NCBI GenBank assembly: GCA_030704615.1
Contig: CM060732.1
Coordinates: 55,657,053 to 55,721,052 of the forward strand
Source of the DNA: Takakia lepidozioides
Taxonomy: Eukaryota; Streptophyta; Takakiopsida; Takakiales; Takakiaceae
Reading direction: 5' to 3'
Length of the DNA stretch: 64,000 nucleotides
Made by a program: the position numbers and the translations under genes
Part shown: positions 10,263-20,586 of the stretch, in pieces
Layout of the letters: every line of letters starts with the position of its first letter
Position numbering within the stretch: position 1 is the stretch's first letter
The notes under the pieces: generated by a model
What the model saw: the letters and a program-made list of their open reading frames with translations, nothing else
Told to the model about the DNA's origin: nothing
Database searches by the model: none

Positions 10263-11114
10263 TGTCGCGCGGCTTTTACTCACCCATCCCTTCGCTATCC
10301 GAGGCGGGAACTCCAAGATAGAAGAGTTGGAAATCTCTAAGCACTCAGCCCGCTCAGTTGGTATTTAAGTATCAGTTTGCTTCAGCAATCTATCGGATTC
10401 CATCAACTCATCCATTCATTCCACAGCTTCACTCAGATCTCTCTACACAGTGTGAGTATGAAGTATGTATCAGATTAATATCTATCAAGTATCAGGCTGA
10501 AGCCATGGAGTCTCTAATCTGCTCTACATTACAACTCTACTGCTTGCATTCATCAAGCATCAACAGATCATTCTCCTCCTTCTTCGTGCTCTCCCTCTTT
10601 CTGCTCAGAGATGCGCTCTCCGCTTCATTTCCCCCCCAGTGATGTCTGAAGTCCCCCCAGAAGTGATCATTTTCCAGTCCACGCTCCTGGCTTTATCTTC
10701 CTACCCGTTGTTCTAACCGTTTCCCTCACTAACCGTCATCCGTGAACTAACATGTTCTATTCGTAGATGTTGTTCCCCACAGTCGTTCCCTGTCCTGTTA
10801 TCCGTTCCCTATGGTCGTGACAGCTGTGTCAAGCTGTGACTGGCTGTTTGAAACTGTGACTGGATGTGCGACTGTGTTGGGCTGTGTCGGGCTGTGTCGA
10901 GCTATGACTGGCTGTGACGGGCTGTGTGGGCTGTGACGGCTGTGTCGGACTGTGTCGGACTGTGACGGGCTGTGTTGGCTGTGACGGCTGAGTATCCCCC
11001 CCTAAAGTGCGCTGCTGTCACCCCTAAGGCTCCTGTTGGTCTCACTCTGTGCAAAAATTAAGGGTACCCCACAGATCCCGTAAAAGTGCCTAAGTCCCAG
11101 ACAGTCCTCTAACA
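10263..11114 (-). repeat. 5' LTR of Ty3 copy B (852 bp)
   Basis: Same ends as the LTRs at 987-2109 and 29161-30173. It lacks a stretch of about 100 bp after CTCAGCCCGCTCAG (10353) that both others keep, and its GGCTGTGACG minisatellite is short (about 10817-10990). Confidence 0.8.
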
Positions 11115-11434
11115 CATACATGCATGCTTGACTGTGCGCCATGCTAGTTTTGTGTGGGCGCTTGTTTTTATAAGTGATTGGTCCGGATTTGATCACCGGC
11201 CAATCCTAGAGCATGTTGTCCATGGTGAGGCTGGGGTGATGACCAGCCAGACCATCATTGTTTCTCATGTGGTGAGGTTGGAGGTGATTACCAACCAACC
11301 ATAGGAGTGCTTGCGGTGGATGCAGGTACATGTGTAGGCTATGTTATGAACTTAGTATTCCAAACCATAAGCCGCAACAGGTTCTCTACCCGGTTACCTT
11401 GTGGAGAGGGGGTTAGGGACATGTTCATGACCGG

Positions 11435-12984
11435 TTGAGTGTCAACACGGAGGTGCCACTAGTTGCTAGGGACAGTGCCGGTTCAAGCACTAGCGATACT
11501 AGTGGGTACACGAGACGAGGTGTGCGGTTTAGGCCACCTTTACCTCCTGTGTCTTCTACGGAAGGTTCTGATTCGGATTGTGAATCAGGAGGACTCATAC
11601 CGGCGGTGTTTCCTTGCCATTGTTGTGGGACACAATGGATGAGATGTATGGAGCTACCAAGGGGCCACGAAGGTACTCTGGGGCGGTGGGCACCATCGAG
11701 TTGGGATGATTTTATCCAAGAGTTTGATAGTTGGTGTGATTTACAGCAAATGCGCAATCCACAACTATTTACGCCTTTCATGGCATGGAAGGGGCTGTTT
11801 CAGCACCTTGAGGGGCCGCCTATGGATGATTACCATGAGTTCAGGCGGGGGCATGAGGTTGAGATTGAGGAGTGGAGGATGTACTGGTCACCCGACTATG
11901 TCTCCATCACTAGGGGCACTAGAGCCATGAGGGCAGTGGCTACACCTGCCGCTGCACCGGTAGCTTCAACAAGCAGCAGTGGGACTAGTAGGACTGGTGG
12001 TACCGTAGCTACGACGTCCACCCAAGCCACTACCGCACCAGCACCAGCACCCGTGCCTGCCTTCAACCCTGTTGTGGAGTTCTTCGAAGAGTTGAGAGGA
12101 AACTACCAAGGGGTGAGGACAGAGAAGTTGCGGAGCTTGCAAGAGTTCCAACGGAAGCCGATCGAGAGCTTGAGGGAGGCTTTCACTCACATGAGGCGCT
12201 TGATAAATGTAACCCAAGGGGTTACGGAAGCTCAGGCAATCCAATTTTGGTATGGGATATTGGACAAGGAGCTGAGGAGAAGGGTGCAGGATGCAACTCT
12301 CCTACAAGCGGCCCAACCCACCTTAGCAAATGTGTTTTTGCTGGCAGAGCGGATAAAGCTCAACATGGTGGAGGAACGAGTGGTCATGGTGGGATTTGCT
12401 AAGGAGACACCACGGGGTAGTGGTGCTCCTAGCCAACCACTACCTCAACGTGCTCGAGGCAACAAGGGGGCTCAGGTGAAGCTTAGGGAAGGGCAGAGAG
12501 GACCTCAGATGCATGGGTCTCTCCCTTCATTTGCTGGCCAACAACGGGCGGATGTGATGTGCTGGATATGTGGAGGACCCCATGTCAAGAAGGATTGCCC
12601 AGAGGGAGGCAAAGGGTTGGCACATACACAACCTGCACAGTTGCAGTGTGGGCATTGTGGCAAGCACGGGCATGGAGAGGCCCAGTGTTATGGTTTGCAT
12701 CCTGAGTTGCGCCCAGACCAGTTCCAAGGGAACAATGGTGGCCGGGGGCGAGGTGGAGCAGCCCAGAGAGGACGAGGTGGCCAGTCACGAGGTGCAGGCC
12801 AAGGGCAAGCTCAACATGGCCAAGGACGCGGAGGTCAGGGTGTTGACAAAGGCATGGCCAACCGGCTTCAGCAGCTAGAGCAGAAGCTCACTGCCATGGC
12901 TACAGCTCAGGTGGTACCGGCTCTAAGGCCGGATGATCCACCTCTTGCTCCTGAGGGAGGAGATATGGGAGGCATGGAATTCAT
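11435..12984 (+). CDS. Gag part of the methyltransferase retrotransposon polyprotein
   Basis: Capsid/nucleocapsid region, 517 codons up to the CACTA insertion point; the reading goes on inside the insert to a chance stop at 13067. Order: an N-terminal part with CHCC residues (about 62-65), the capsid-like region (about 210-335, with the SLREAFTHMRRL block), then zinc knuckles CWICGGPHVKKDC (from residue 376, CX2CX3HX4C) and CGHCGKHGHGEAQC (from 405, CX2CX4HX4C), then a Gly/Arg-rich RGG-like stretch (about 435-480) and a short coiled-coil-like segment. An Ala/Thr/Pro-rich linker lies near 170-205. I keep the first ATG; no upstream signal settles the start. After removal of the CACTA element the frame runs directly into the methyltransferase part. 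Confidence 0.85.
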
Positions 12985-13436
12985 CACTACAACAGATTGC
13001 GGCTCTTATGACTCCCATGGGTGCGCAGTCATGACAGATTTGTGGCAGAAATGCCATTTGCAGTCGTAAAATGCTTTTGAAGTCATAATGCAGGTCTGGA
13101 GAAGGCGTATATGCGACTGCATGGCTTCGGACTCTACGCAACACAGGTCAAACATGTTTGACCACGAATATTGGCATGGCAGATATGACTACCAGTCACG
13201 GTCATGGCTACACTGGAATGACGTGTGCATATTGCAAGACAGACATATGACTTCATGACTCTCACTCTAATGCATTATGCCAGATCATCACATGGATGAA
13301 TCACTACATGACTACACGTGTCGACACATGCTTTTCTGGTTATATATATAATATATGAGTATTTATATCTTAAAAAAACAGAGACTCTTACCAACTAGGA
13401 TGAATTAAAAAAAACCCAAAAAAAACAAAGATTTAA

Positions 13437-13655
13437 AAAAAATCACATCGGCTGGTAAGTGCACAGTGTGTCGCCCTTGTGGTTTGGGGTTCAAACCCGC
13501 TGCCCTTATCCCGTGTGTGGGATTGTTCGAGACGGTATGTCTTGACGTTGATCGTCCTGTAGGTCATATGGCCCATAAATGAAGGCGGGTGAATTTTCCC
13601 CCTCCTCAAGGGCTTGTGGTTTCCTTTAAGAAAAAAAAAAAAAAAAAAAAAAATC
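13437..13655 (+). mobile_element. tRNA-derived SINE
   Basis: An RNA polymerase III promoter pattern is visible: box A-like GGCTGGTAAGTGC near 13450 and box B-like GGTTCAAACCC near 13487, spaced as in a tRNA. A body of about 130 bp and a tail of over 20 A (13630-13652) follow. The flanks AAAAATCAC and AAAATCAAA may be a target duplicate. It lies inside the CACTA element. Confidence 0.75.
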
Positions 13656-13989
13656 AAAAAGGGGCTTTTAGGGTTTACAAAAAGGTTAAAAAACTTAAAA
13701 AGTTGCCCATCACGGTAGCGTGAACAGACTTAGAGCGAGCGGGAGGGAGGGAGAGAGAGAGAGGGTTGGGACTTAGAGCGAGCGAGCGGGAGAGAGGGCA
13801 AACATGCATGGGAGGCCCGCAGTTGGATCAACCTTCGCATCTGGAGCAAGCAACCCTAGAAACGCTAGGGTATGTGTGCGAGGAGGTTTCGGCTGGGAGC
13901 CCGCCGTTCTTGGGAGAGTCAGCTTCGTCTTAGCAGGCCGTGTTTCAATCTCTACCCGCTCGGCCCTGATTTTACAGCACGGAGCAGAG

Positions 13990-14800
13990 CTGGCATGACT
14001 TTCTAAAAGATCCTTCACGATGGTGGGACTACCGCAATCGCAAGGTGTGGCTTTTTCTTAATGTACGATGTGAAGAAGTTTGTCCATCCTGCAAATGTGG
14101 GTTGGCTCTCCTGTTAGTACCATGATTTGGTATTCTTCCTGATGTTTACAAGGTTCTTGGGAGAGTTAGCTTGGTCTTAGTAGGCCGTGTTTCAATCTCT
14201 GCCCACTCAGCTGCACCGTGATGGTTCTCACTGACCAATCCGACATTACCTAACTACAGACACAAGCAGCACACACTAGAGGTCATCTTGGGTTCATGTT
14301 CAGTCAAATCCTCCATGGGTCATGACACAAGATCGAGGACAATGTGGTGAGGGCACCTTCTTCTTCGACCTATTTCAGCCTATTTTGCCCTCTCATCAGA
14401 CTCGGCCTTGAATTTGAATCATGGAGCAGAGCTGGCATGAGTTTTTTTAAGATCCTTCACGAGGGTGCGACCGCAATCGCAAGGTGTGGTTTTTTTTTAA
14501 TGTACGATGTGCAGAATTTTGTCCATCCTGCAAATGTGGGTTGTTGGCTCCTGTTAGTACCATGATTTGATATTCTTCCTGATGTTTACAAGGTTCTTGG
14601 GAGAGTCAGCTTGGTCTTAGCAGACCGTGTTTCAAAGTCTGCCTGCTCAGCTGCACCGTGGTGCAGGTTCTCACTGACCAATCCGACATTACCTGACTAC
14701 AGACACAAGCATCACACACAAGGTCAAATCCTCCATGGGTCATGACACAAGGTCAAGGACAGTGTGGTGAGGGCACCTTCTTCTTCGACCTATTTCAGCA
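13990..14800 (+). repeat. Two tandem copies of a repeat of about 420 bp
   Basis: The blocks starting near 14010 and 14450 share CGCAATCGCAAGGTGTGG, TTAATGTACGATGTG, CCATCCTGCAAATGTGG and GTACCATGATTTG and the long stretches between. A third, diverged copy lies outside the CACTA element at about 25165-25500. No convincing ORF is present. Confidence 0.75.
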
Positions 14801-15612
14801 TGTTTTGCCCTCTCATCAGACGCCCTGAGATGCATATTGAATTTTGTAAGTTAGCTCATTGCTCGTTGATAAGTAGGGTTGGGGGTGTTTGCTGGAACAA
14901 TTCTAGGCTGTCATTGTCAGCTGCTAGCAGGAAGGCAAGGATGTATGCATAGATAGCTGAAGGATTTTGTGCAGAGGCATAGATAGCTGAAGGAGCAGGG
15001 ATAGAGTGTGGGCCCAAATTTGTCCAAGAGGGCCGGATTTCAAGCTCCATTATTTCAGTGTCATCCATTCAGCCAGGGATTTCCTGGTGACATTGCCAAG
15101 GCTTTACTCGCAACATGATGCTTGTAAAGCTTCCTTAGCTTGAATGCTGATTATGCTTGAATTATTAGGTTTGTAAAGCCAGTTTTGAAATTTTCATGGT
15201 AATCAGCTCTCTTGAAAATCTGTAGGTTGCAAGCCATTTACAGCGGGTCGTGGGTGGACTGGAAGACAGCCATTGAAAGTCCTGGTGCAAGTTAATACCA
15301 GTGGAGAGCAGAATAAGCTTCATATTCCCTTTTGGTGCTAGTTATGTTCATGTATGGTACTGTTGAACACCAACAATCTTTTGGTGAGATTCTGTCTTGG
15401 TGCACATGTCTGATAAAGAAAGACGGTAATGTTTGTTCTGAAACCTGAAGGCGTGAAATGATTCAACACAACAAGAGCATTACGCGTGTCACAGTACAAG
15501 CTGTAAGAAAGCAAGAGATACATAGTTATACAGTCAAACAGACAACTATCAGTTTCTGTGGAATCTCTTGCCAATGGCAGGATGGGTTGGGAATAGCCAA
15601 GTCAGGAGGTGA

Positions 15613-16090
15613 ATGCTTGTCAAATTACCACATGTCCTTTTGAACACTGCCCCTGCCCTGGTGGACATGTACGCCAATTGTGGGTGCATTGAGGATGCAA
15701 AGGGAGTGTTCAACACTGTGGCTGAACGAGATGTGGTGTCGTGGAGTGCGATGCTTGCTGGGTATGCACAGCTGGGGTGCGGGATGGAGGCTCCAACCTT
15801 TGAGAAAATGATGGGGGAAGGGGTGAAGGCCGCCGACATAACGTTTGTGTGCGTTTGCAGCCCTGGAAAAGGGCAAAGAGATCCCTGGTGACATCATCAA
15901 ATCTGCAATTGTACCAGATGTCATCCTGAACATGGCTCTGGTGGCCATGTATGCTAAATGTGGGAGCATTGAGGATGCCAAAGGAGTGTTCAACACTATG
16001 GCTGAACTAGATGTGGTGTCGTGGAATGCGATGCTTGAAGGGTGTGCAGAGCAGGAGCGCGGGATGGGGCTTTGGACACCTGAAAGCAAA
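15613..16090 (+). pseudogene. PPR gene fragments (PLS type), two partial copies
   Basis: Two consecutive fragments encode the classic pentatricopeptide repeat signature: LVDMYANCGCIEDAKGVFNT with ERDVVSWSAMLAGYAQ (15650-15780), and LVAMYAKCGSIEDAKGVFNT with LDVVSWNAMLEGCAEQ (15940-16050). They are about 290 bp apart and in different frames. Full PLS-class PPR proteins edit organelle RNA; these are short pieces without a start or C-terminal domain, so they are captured or decayed sequence. A third piece lies at 26440-26530. Confidence 0.8.
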
Positions 16091-16826
16091 TGATGGAGAA
16101 AAGGATGAAGGTACCTTCTTCAACATATTTCACCTTGTTTTCCCTGCTAGTGTTTGCTTTGACAATTCTAGGCTGTCATTGTCAGCTGCTAGCAGCAAGG
16201 CGAGGATGTATGCATGATTTGTGCAGAGGCATGGATAGCTGAAGGAGCAGGGATTTCGTGTGGGTCCCGATGCATCCAAGAAGGCCAGATTTCAAGCACA
16301 AGATTACCTGTGATTCCCTGTGGATCAATAGCTACAAGAAACCTGCATGGGTAGATGGTCAACTGGGAGCAGCGGCACAAGTGATAAAATCAGGCACTGC
16401 TAATGAAGGCATCTTCTTCAACACATTTCACCCTGTTTTTCCCTCTTATCAGAATCGGCCCTAAATTTACATGTTCAATTCTGCAAGTTAGCTGGTTGAG
16501 TGAATCTAGTTTGGAGTGACTTTGACATGATACTGCCAATGTGACAACAGGAAAGTGTCAAAAAATAGGTAACAGAGATGAAGAGAAGCTGTGGAATGAA
16601 TACTTATCTGAGCCCAGTCACTGATGGGTCAACCGGGGCAGAAAGGTGAATGCCTGCTACATTTCAGAGAGTAGCGGACGCAATTCAGCATAGGAACTAG
16701 TGTGCTACGCTGAGTTGGGTGTTTCCTAGAACAAATGTAGGCTGTCATTGTCAGCTGCTAGCAGCAAGGCAAGGATAAATGCTTGATTTGTGCAGAGGCA
16801 TGGATAGCTGAAGGAATAGAGATAGA

Positions 16827-17258
16827 GTGTGGGTGACGCAGGGTGCTGGGCAATGGGCAAGATGTCTTTGTATAAACGTGAGTGACATTTTTATCATCCT
16901 GGGTTTCATTTTTAGTGCATGTTTCTTTGTGAAGTATCTGACGACTTCGCCAATACACACCAACCTTTTTGCTTTGGTTTGTTTAGGACATGGGATAGAA
17001 GTTACCATAAACAACACTGGCATTGGTTTTTCATATATGGTATTAGATAATTCTCTTAATTGTTTCCGCCTTGGCACGTTGCTCAGTGACCTTCCCTGGA
17101 CGCCTTGGAGTATAGCGAGTGAGTGTCTCACAATGCAATATTGGTTGGTGCATCTTATGCAAGAACTTGGAAAACAAACAAATGTCCTTGTTGTAGTAAT
17201 TCTTAAAGCCATGCAAGCCGTTTTTGATGGGTTGCAGATTGATGGAATACATGAGTAG
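16827..17258 (+). other. Unrecognised 143-codon ORF in the CACTA interior
   Basis: An open frame from ATG 16827 with a hydrophobic N-terminal segment (IIILGFIFSACFFVKYL-like, one possible membrane span). The minus strand is also open in part. I recognise no family and see no context that would support expression; it may be chance or a piece of a captured gene. Confidence 0.2.
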
Positions 17259-17908
17259 TTAGAAGATTATGGGTGAACACTTTTCAAAGTGTTATAGTTA
17301 GACAAAATAATTCACATGAGAACATGCGACTATTTAATGTATTTTTAGATTGCAACAAAAATAATAATGATAAATAGATTGATGGTATGCAATCTCTTGG
17401 TTTTGCTCAGCTTGTTGCAGTTATGTCTTGCTGCCTTGTTCTCTTTGTATTACATATTATATTTCATTGTTGTAATAGACATGTACATGACTGCTATCAT
17501 AGTCATAATAATGACTACAACACCTCAGTTGGTCTTACCCCCGGCGTCGCAATCATGGTAGCCGAGAACAATGGAGCCTGACACACAAATGTAGCCGCTC
17601 CTAGCAGCACACTAGCTGCCGTAGCCTTGGCAATACTAGGTAGTGGTGCTACCCGTGTAGCTCTCCCCAATGGCATAGTAACCTCCGCCTCGGTAACAGT
17701 CGGGCGAGAACTAGGTGCCATGGATGGCGTCGACATTGTCTCCGCCAATGTGAACGACTGAGGAAGCCTAGCCTGACAGCTTGCCTCCCCACACTGTGGA
17801 TCCAACTCCACCCATCAGCAGATTGACATGTGTCATGATGGGTTTTGGGGTGTATTGCTATTTTTTACATATTTGTATTTCTGCCACGTGGTGTAGTACT
17901 ATTGGAGA

Positions 17909-18640
17909 GTGGCAGCTACACTCTATGAGAGTGTGGAGGTTACTTCGTCTACTGCGGAGATAGTGGGAGGTGTAGTGCCGGAGGGATCCTCGGATTTGAG
18001 GGTCAAGACTGCCACGGCGGCGCCATGGCAAGCTGCAGCTGCCAGGTTGATGGAGCTGCCAGCTAGGCCAACCATTGAGCGCGCCATGGTGACATCTGGA
18101 GTTGTCATGTTAGACAACCAGGATGGCATTTTCTGTTTGAGTGGACCGGCAGGCAAGAGGTACCGGCCATTGCGGGTCTTATTGGACTCGGGAGCTCAGC
18201 CATTGATGCTAGGCAGAGCTGTTATTGCAGGCTTGGGCCTCACGGAGGCGGATATGGAGCCTTGTCCTTTCCAGATATAGACGTCTCTGGGAGGATCGGA
18301 GCAGGCTCGGGGCATGACACGGCGTGAGTTGGCTATCAGACTACGGCCGGATCACCCTACAGATGGCTCAGTGATGCGAGCCAAGGCCATTGTGACAGAC
18401 GCGGTCTCATACGATGTCCTGGTTGGTGGGGCAGTGTTGTACCCCATGGGCTTCACCCTGGATTTTTGGGAGGAGTCAGCTTCCTATAGGCCTGCATGGC
18501 AATCAGGGGAGGGCCGGCAGCTCCCTGTGACGTTCATAGGAGGAGTTGCGGTTGCCCAGCGAGGCAAGATGCCGACACTAGCAGCATTCACAGCGGCAGT
18601 GAGTTGGCCTAAAGAGTTGCTTGAGGGCAACCACGTGTAA
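17909..18640 (+). pseudogene. Retropepsin-like (aspartic protease) segment inside the CACTA element
   Basis: Two open stretches in one frame, separated only by TAG at 18278, encode a protease of the LTR-retrotransposon kind. The active-site block is LRVLLDSGAQPLMLG (Asp-Ser-Gly, near 18180-18210), with the hydrophobic beta-strand region downstream (YDVLVGGAVLYPMGFTLDFW, 18410-18470). Such proteases cut Gag-Pol. It lies between the CACTA ends, whereas the surrounding retrotransposon shows no protease between Gag and RT. Either the CACTA element picked it up from another retrotransposon or the locus has a more complex nesting history. Its frame happens to equal that of gag and methyltransferase. 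Confidence 0.7.
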
Positions 18641-18996
18641 AAACTGAAACGCGCCACGTGTTGCAACCGGATTAGCACACTCGTAGTCATAGTTTGCAGC
18701 CATGGAGAGCTAAACACTCTGCCACGTGTCATTTCCTGCATCGAGCACGTGCCACTCTTGCACAGCCGCTGACATGGACTACACTGTCCGTTCAGTCATT
18801 CAGTAAAGCTAGCGTGTATGACTACCCCCACAGCTGCTCTGGCGCAACGTGACAGCCAGCCTGGAGAGTCATATCTGCCATGTCACAACTGACTAGGTCT
18901 TTACGTCTGCAGAGTCAGAAGGTCGTAAATGGCTTCCATGACTGCATTTGCAGTCATAACACAGAGACGTAAAAGCCGCAATTTGTTGAAGTGCAT

Positions 18997-19683
18997 GTGT
19001 GGAGCAGCACTACCACTAGTGCAGGTGGAGTCTGCTGCAGCCGTGACTCGAGGAGCAGCACGAGTTCCTGAGCCATACGCTCATTCAGAGGATGTGCCAC
19101 CTCCGGGAGAGCAGGATGACATGTATGGTATGGCGGAGTTACCTACCATGGTTGCTCAGACTCCATTGTGGGGCACGAGCAAGGATTTGCAGCGGGATGC
19201 TGATAGACGGGTGCAACAAGCCTGGGTGGAGGCTTTGGTACTATTAAGAGAGGAGGAGAGTGCGGGGATTGCACCAGGACCACCTCAGTTATCTCCATTG
19301 GACACCACACCTATTGTGTGGCAGTATTCGGATGAAGGCATTTGTCTTCTCGACTTGTTTGGCGGGATCAGCACCGGATTGGCTGCTGTGATACAGGCAA
19401 GTGTACGGGTTCGGCGTTACCTATATGTGGAGAGGGATGAGACTGCACGACGCGTTTCACTTCACCATGTTGGTCAGTTGGTGCAGCGGTACCCTGAGTT
19501 GTTGTCGGTGTCTGCAATTCGTGGATATCAGCAGGCCTTGCCAGCAGACAATTCGTTGCTGGGGGCGCAGGATTTGGAGCGGGTTGGCTCCACTGATCTG
19601 GTAGTGGCAGGTTGGCCTTGCCAAGGGCATTCATCAGCCGGGCATGGCAATGGATTGCGAGACTTGAGGTCGGTCTGTTTTAG
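18997..19683 (+). pseudogene. C5-cytosine DNA methyltransferase, N-terminal catalytic half (retrotransposon domain)
   Basis: Transfers a methyl group from S-adenosylmethionine to cytosine in DNA in active members of the family. Motif I is ICLLDLFGGISTGLAAV (about 19342-19392, SAM binding). The motif II region YLYVERDETARR follows. Motif IV is AGWPCQGHSSAG with the catalytic Cys codon at 19619-19621, and then GNGLRDLRS. A Pro-rich linker of about 100 codons joins it to Gag. A one-base loss after RS (about 19678) and TAG at 19681, where related proteins have Trp (expected LFWEMMRVL), break the frame. Motif order is canonical, not the DRM permutation. I infer it was functional in a parent copy. 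Confidence 0.9.
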
Positions 19684-20583
19684 GAGATGATGCGGGTTTT
19701 GCGTCACTTGCAGCTTCATCAAGCTGTATCTCCAACATACATCTTGGAGAATGTGCCATTGATGGGCGATTCTCGGGCCAGGGTGATGGCCAGTGTGCAT
19801 CAAGTCCGGTCGTGGCTTGGGTCAGCAGTGTTGCTAGATGCAGCTACAGTGGGGTCATGGGCTCATCGTCCACGGCTATGGTGGACTAACCTGATGCCAC
19901 CTGCACTGCTCAAGCGTGCATTTGATGGGGTGCAGCGGCCAGCACATCTCACAGTGGATAGCATTCTGGACACAGGGAGGCAGTCTCAGTGTGTGAGACA
20001 CGATGACCGTTCGCCTTTGGCAGTGGTCAACAAGGTGGGTCAACCACGAGCAACATTACCTACACTGTTCAGCTTCCCAGGATCGCATGCTTTCCGGGAT
20101 AGTGGACCTGGCCTCCTGTGGGATGCTCAGTTGCAGCAGTTAGTGGAGCCTAATGCTGACGAGCGTGAGCGGGCAATGGGTTTTACCACTGGTACCACGG
20201 CGGTGTCGTCTCTTTCTGAGGCATCACGTCATCAAGTGTTGGGGCAAGCAATGGATCTCAATTGCTTGACCTGGATTATCAGCTTGGCTATGGCTGAGCA
20301 ACGCAGAGTGCGGAGTACACTTCCCTCGATGGTCTCTCTGCCTACCGAGACGGTACAGGCAGTGAGTGGGGGCGAGCATGTGAGGACCACGGGGTGCAGA
20401 CATCCATGGCACACGTGGGAGGTGCTCGAGGTTCAGAGGGAGTTGGCAGCCAAGGTGGCGATGAAAGATGAGGTTGGGGATTTTTCTCGGGTGGAGGAAG
20501 TCCTTGAGGATAAGATGATGGGGCAAGATGAGGCCTTGTCACTGACTGAGCAGGTAGGGAGTACTGCTCAAGAGGTTGCAACA
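19684..20583 (+). pseudogene. C5-cytosine DNA methyltransferase, C-terminal half (retrotransposon domain)
   Basis: Continues the methyltransferase in the next frame. Motif VI YILENVP has the Glu-Asn-Val triad at 19747-19755. Motif VIII is AHRPRLWWTNL (19861-19893). Motif IX-like NADERERAMGFTTG lies near 20152-20193, and the motif X-like end LGQAMDLNCLTWII near 20240-20280. The spacing I, IV, VI, VIII, IX, X fits a complete catalytic domain of about 300 residues. The target-recognition region between VIII and IX is short, as in DNMT3-like enzymes. A Glu-rich linker of about 100 codons leads to TAG at 20584, beyond which the same frame goes on into the reverse transcriptase. Confidence 0.88.
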
Positions 20584-20586
20584 TAG

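Larger units (their letters stand above)
9118..11114 (-). mobile_element. Ty3/gypsy element, 5' end (LTR, PBS, gag-like ORFs); copy B
   Basis: Second copy of the family seen at 1-2109. The LTR runs from TGTTAGAGG at 11114 to CGCGACA at 10263, the primer site TGGCGACC...GGGGA follows, then ORF1 (10220-9675) and ORF2 (about 9655-9118). It stops abruptly at about 9118 against LINE reverse transcriptase sequence; pol and the 3' LTR are gone. Its LTR abuts the leader of the methyltransferase retrotransposon at 11115. Confidence 0.8.
12985..18993. mobile_element. 6.0 kb CACTA-type element inserted in the retrotransposon
   Basis: The left end is CACTACAACAGATTGCGGCT. The right end, read on the other strand, is CACTTCAACAAATTGCGGCT, so the terminal repeats match at 18 of 20 places. 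CAT flanks both ends (12982-12984 and 18994-18996), the 3-bp duplication of CACTA elements. Subterminal regions (13010-13320 and 18640-18960) are rich in ATGACT/AGTCAT motifs on both strands. No transposase is recognised. The interior holds a SINE, tandem repeats, PPR gene fragments and a retropepsin-like ORF, so it resembles a gene-capturing (Pack-type) element or a composite of later insertions. Confidence 0.85.

Noticed and set aside
11115-11434. Complete 5' LTR of the methyltransferase retrotransposon
   Set aside because: I could not match it to the 3' LTR start at 23981, and no clear primer binding site was found before gag.
12985-18993. Two separate CACTA insertions around the protease
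   Set aside because: No second pair of CACTA ends is visible near 17880 or 18640, whereas the outer ends match each other and share the TSD CAT.
19687-20586. A separate methyltransferase gene starting at ATG 19687
   Set aside because: The ATG lies in the middle of the catalytic domain (between motifs IV and VI); the upstream half is present in another frame, so it is one broken domain.
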